Part shown: positions 60,313 through 61,659 of the stretch, one piece after another | Layout of the letters: the number at the start of each line of letters is the position of its first letter | Position numbering within the stretch: position 1 is the first letter of the stretch | Assembly (NCBI GenBank): GCA_010692635.1 | Contig: JAAHGL010000010.1 | Span: forward strand, 1-61,659 | Reading direction: 5' to 3' | DNA: 61,659 nucleotides | From: Symploca sp. SIO2C1 | GTDB lineage: Bacteria > Cyanobacteriota > Cyanobacteriia > Cyanobacteriales > Coleofasciculaceae | Notes under the pieces: generated by a model | Seen by the model: only the letters and a program-made list of their open reading frames with translations | Databases searched by the model: none | What the model was told of the DNA's origin: nothing | Translations under genes and position numbers: made by a program

Positions 60313-60492
60313 ATGCCATTTATTCAAGAAGACGGTGGAAGGTTAAATAACTTTGCTAAAGAGCCTAAAATATATCAGGCAACACCTCCAACTGCAACCC
60401 AAAAGCGCAACTATATTTTCTATGGTATAGGTGCTCTAGCACTGGTTAGCAGCTTAATATTTATTGCCTACTCAGCCTCCAGTATGGGCTGA
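60313..60492 (+). CDS. psb34: Psb34 (ssl1498 family light-harvesting-like protein)
   Basis: A 59-residue single-span protein. MPFIQEDGGRLNNFAKEPKI followed by YQATPPTATQKRNY matches the conserved N-terminus of Synechocystis ssl1498, now called Psb34, a small thylakoid protein that binds the photosystem II CP47 side and acts in assembly as I recall. The membrane segment is IGALALVSSLIFIAY. It lacks the chlorophyll-binding ExxNxR motif of HLIPs, as expected. It is missing from searches limited to longer frames because of its size. Confidence 0.88.
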   Translation: MPFIQEDGGRLNNFAKEPKIYQATPPTATQKRNYIFYGIGALALVSSLIFIAYSASSMG

Positions 60493-60543
60493 TGGAGCCA
60501 AGGCGACAGTGACAGAGAGAAACTAAGTAACTCAAGATCCTAG

Positions 60544-61347
60544 TCACTCTTGAATTTGTTGAATAGCATTCATCGCACTTTGGTAATTCTCTGTCCTGCC
60601 CTCTTGTTGATAAAGTTCAGCAGCTTTTTCCAAATCTTCGATCGCTTGCTCAATATTTTTGAGCTTGAATTTGGTAATACCCCGGTTGTAAAAAGCTTCT
60701 GCAAAAGTTGGTTGAATCTTTAGAGCCTCAGTGTAATCAGTGAGAGCATTACTATGCTGTTCCAATTGGTTGTAGGTTAAACCTCGCTGGTAATAAGCCA
60801 TCGCATTTTGGGAATTGTTTGAGATAACCTCCTCATAATCCGCTAAAGCCGCCTGATAGTCTTCTAGTTGCTGCTTGGCATTGCCTCTACTTAACAAAGC
60901 TGCCTCATTTTTAGGACTCAGCTTAATTACCTCATCAAAGTCAGCGATCGCTTCTTGGTACTTTTCCAAAGCAAGATAAGCAGTACCTCGGTTGGTGTAA
61001 GCTTGCTCAAAATCTGGCTTAATTTTAATCGCCTCGGTGTAGTCATAAACTGCTGCCCGCTGATTTCCTAGAGTTTGATAAGCATAGCCTCGATTATAGT
61101 GGCTATCAGCATCACTAGGGTCGAGTTCTAGTGCATCGCTGAAGTCGGAAATAGCACCACTGTAATCCCCTGCATCCAGCTTATCAACGCCCCGGTTATA
61201 CAAATCCACTGCACTCAGCTGCTCTTGCTCAGACTCTAAAGCAACTTGCCGAGAAATTGGTGATAGCTGAGCATGGACAATCGATGGAATTGCAAGCATT
61301 ACAGTCGCTAATCCCACAATAGTAAGCTTTTGATAAGTCTGGCTCAT
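60544..61347 (-). CDS. Exported TPR protein
   Basis: A 267-residue protein with a signal peptide (LTIVGLATVMLAIPSIVHAQ) cleaved near residue 26. Residues 48-262 are six canonical TPRs, for example AVDLYNRGVDKLDAGDYSGA, ADSHYNRGYAYQTLGNQRAA, QAYTNRGTAYLALEKYQEAI and EAFYNRGITKFKLKNIEQAI. TPR arrays bind partner proteins; the partner is unknown. It is convergent with psb34 and separated from it by about 50 bases. Complete by length and by signal peptide. Confidence 0.92.
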   Translation of the reverse strand: MSQTYQKLTIVGLATVMLAIPSIVHAQLSPISRQVALESEQEQLSAVDLYNRGVDKLDAGDYSGAISDFSDALELDPSDADSHYNRGYAYQTLGNQRAAVYDYTEAIKIKPDFEQAYTNRGTAYLALEKYQEAIADFDEVIKLSPKNEAALLSRGNAKQQLEDYQAALADYEEVISNNSQNAMAYYQRGLTYNQLEQHSNALTDYTEALKIQPTFAEAFYNRGITKFKLKNIEQAIEDLEKAAELYQQEGRTENYQSAMNAIQQIQE

Positions 61348-61556
61348 AGTATTTCCTCCAATATTCTTTCCAGATTGCTCTCAATACTTTTTTTTCTCAG
61401 ACGTAAAACAGCGTGAATTGTTCTTTTTATCAAATTGGCGGTGATGAATTGGTTCACCGATGCTAATCGAATGGATTATAGTATACATTTCTTGTGCTGG
61501 TGCGATCAGCTCCACTGATTACTAAGATCAAGCACCCACACTCTGCTAAAGTGTTA

Positions 61557-61659
61557 ATGCTTATGGGTAAACAGGAGAAGATTCGTAACAGTTTGAGGCG
61601 GCAAAGTATTACGGTGTGGACGAATCTCACGGATATTCAAACTGGGGAAGCATTTGGGG
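61557..61659 (+). CDS. Start of a probable TIR-domain protein, cut by the window edge
   Basis: 34 codons are visible. EKIRNSLRRQSITVWTNLTD followed by IQTGEAFG fits the second strand and loop of TIR domains in cyanobacterial proteins, where R-x-x-L-x-x-x-G/S-x-x-V/T-W is followed by D-I-x-x-G-x-x-F. The first TIR strand (usually F-I-S-Y-S-R) is not in view upstream, so either the true start is further back or this is a truncated copy. The final bases GGGGAAGCATTTGGGG also resemble an arm of a dispersed repeat. Confidence 0.45.
   Translation, partial: MLMGKQEKIRNSLRRQSITVWTNLTDIQTGEAFG

Noticed and set aside
1-61659. tRNA or rRNA genes
   Set aside because: No T-loop (GGTTCRANTCC) with matching acceptor stem and no rRNA landmark was recognised on either strand by eye; a covariance-model scan would settle this.

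Overview
The window is chromosomal DNA from a cyanobacterium, probably a filamentous one. The evidence is the dense scatter of the HIP1 octamer GCGATCGC, a CpcT/CpeT phycobiliprotein lyase, a Psb34-type photosystem II protein, LL-diaminopimelate aminotransferase, a Ycf46-type AAA protein, a Gtr-like TRAP transporter, a PEP-CTERM protein, and many heptanucleotide repeat arrays of the kind known from filamentous cyanobacteria. No rRNA, tRNA or CRISPR array was recognised.

Layout. 0-2.4 kb is repeat-rich and holds a GIY-YIG nuclease and a broken VapBC pair. 2.4-13.3 kb is a surface-protein region on the minus strand: a 1356-residue two-partner-secretion adhesin, an Fe(II)/2-oxoglutarate dioxygenase, an exported TPR-CHAT protease-like protein, and a seven-bladed FG-GAP/RTX protein. 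13.4-22.6 kb is a sulfotransferase/FkbM/glycosyltransferase region with a TIGR03032 protein and a PEP-CTERM protein. It contains at least five decayed fragments left by repeated duplication and deletion. 22.9-29.3 kb carries a DUF2993 protein, a threonine-synthase-like enzyme divergent from two tandem carbamoyltransferases (one ATCase-like, one YgeW-like), and TRAP transporter genes. 29.6-35.3 kb has a lipoprotein, a TnpB element with a divergent ribbon-helix-helix gene, dapL and small unknown genes. 36-53.4 kb is mostly housekeeping: ycf46-like, recA, a LysA-like protein lacking its PLP lysine, an alpha/beta hydrolase, a double-domain histidine phosphatase, fumC, cpcT, a chorismate-utilising synthase and hisIE. 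53.4-57.2 kb is a small accessory island. It holds a VapB gene with a truncated VapC, a translationally coupled DUF262-HEPN pair, a copied fragment of hisE, a DUF29 protein, a decayed RelE-type pair and a truncated acetyltransferase. 57.5-61.7 kb has a small membrane protein, a lytic transglycosylase, psb34, a TPR protein and the start of a probable TIR-domain gene at the edge.

The two loci most worth following are these. (1) The DUF262-HEPN pair follows a PIN toxin gene broken by its insertion, and is bracketed by hisIE and a decayed partial hisE copy whose sequence now supplies the stop codon of the HEPN gene. It looks like a small mobile anti-invader or abortive-infection module. (2) The threonine-synthase-like enzyme faces two carbamoyltransferases whose substrate-binding residues differ from true ATCase and OTCase, suggesting synthesis or breakdown of an unusual carbamoylated amino acid.

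Intergenic DNA is heavily shaped by small repeats: heptamer arrays, at least four inverted-repeat elements of about 70-180 bp, hairpins resembling IS200/IS605 right ends, and a composite simple-repeat cassette present in several copies and both orientations.
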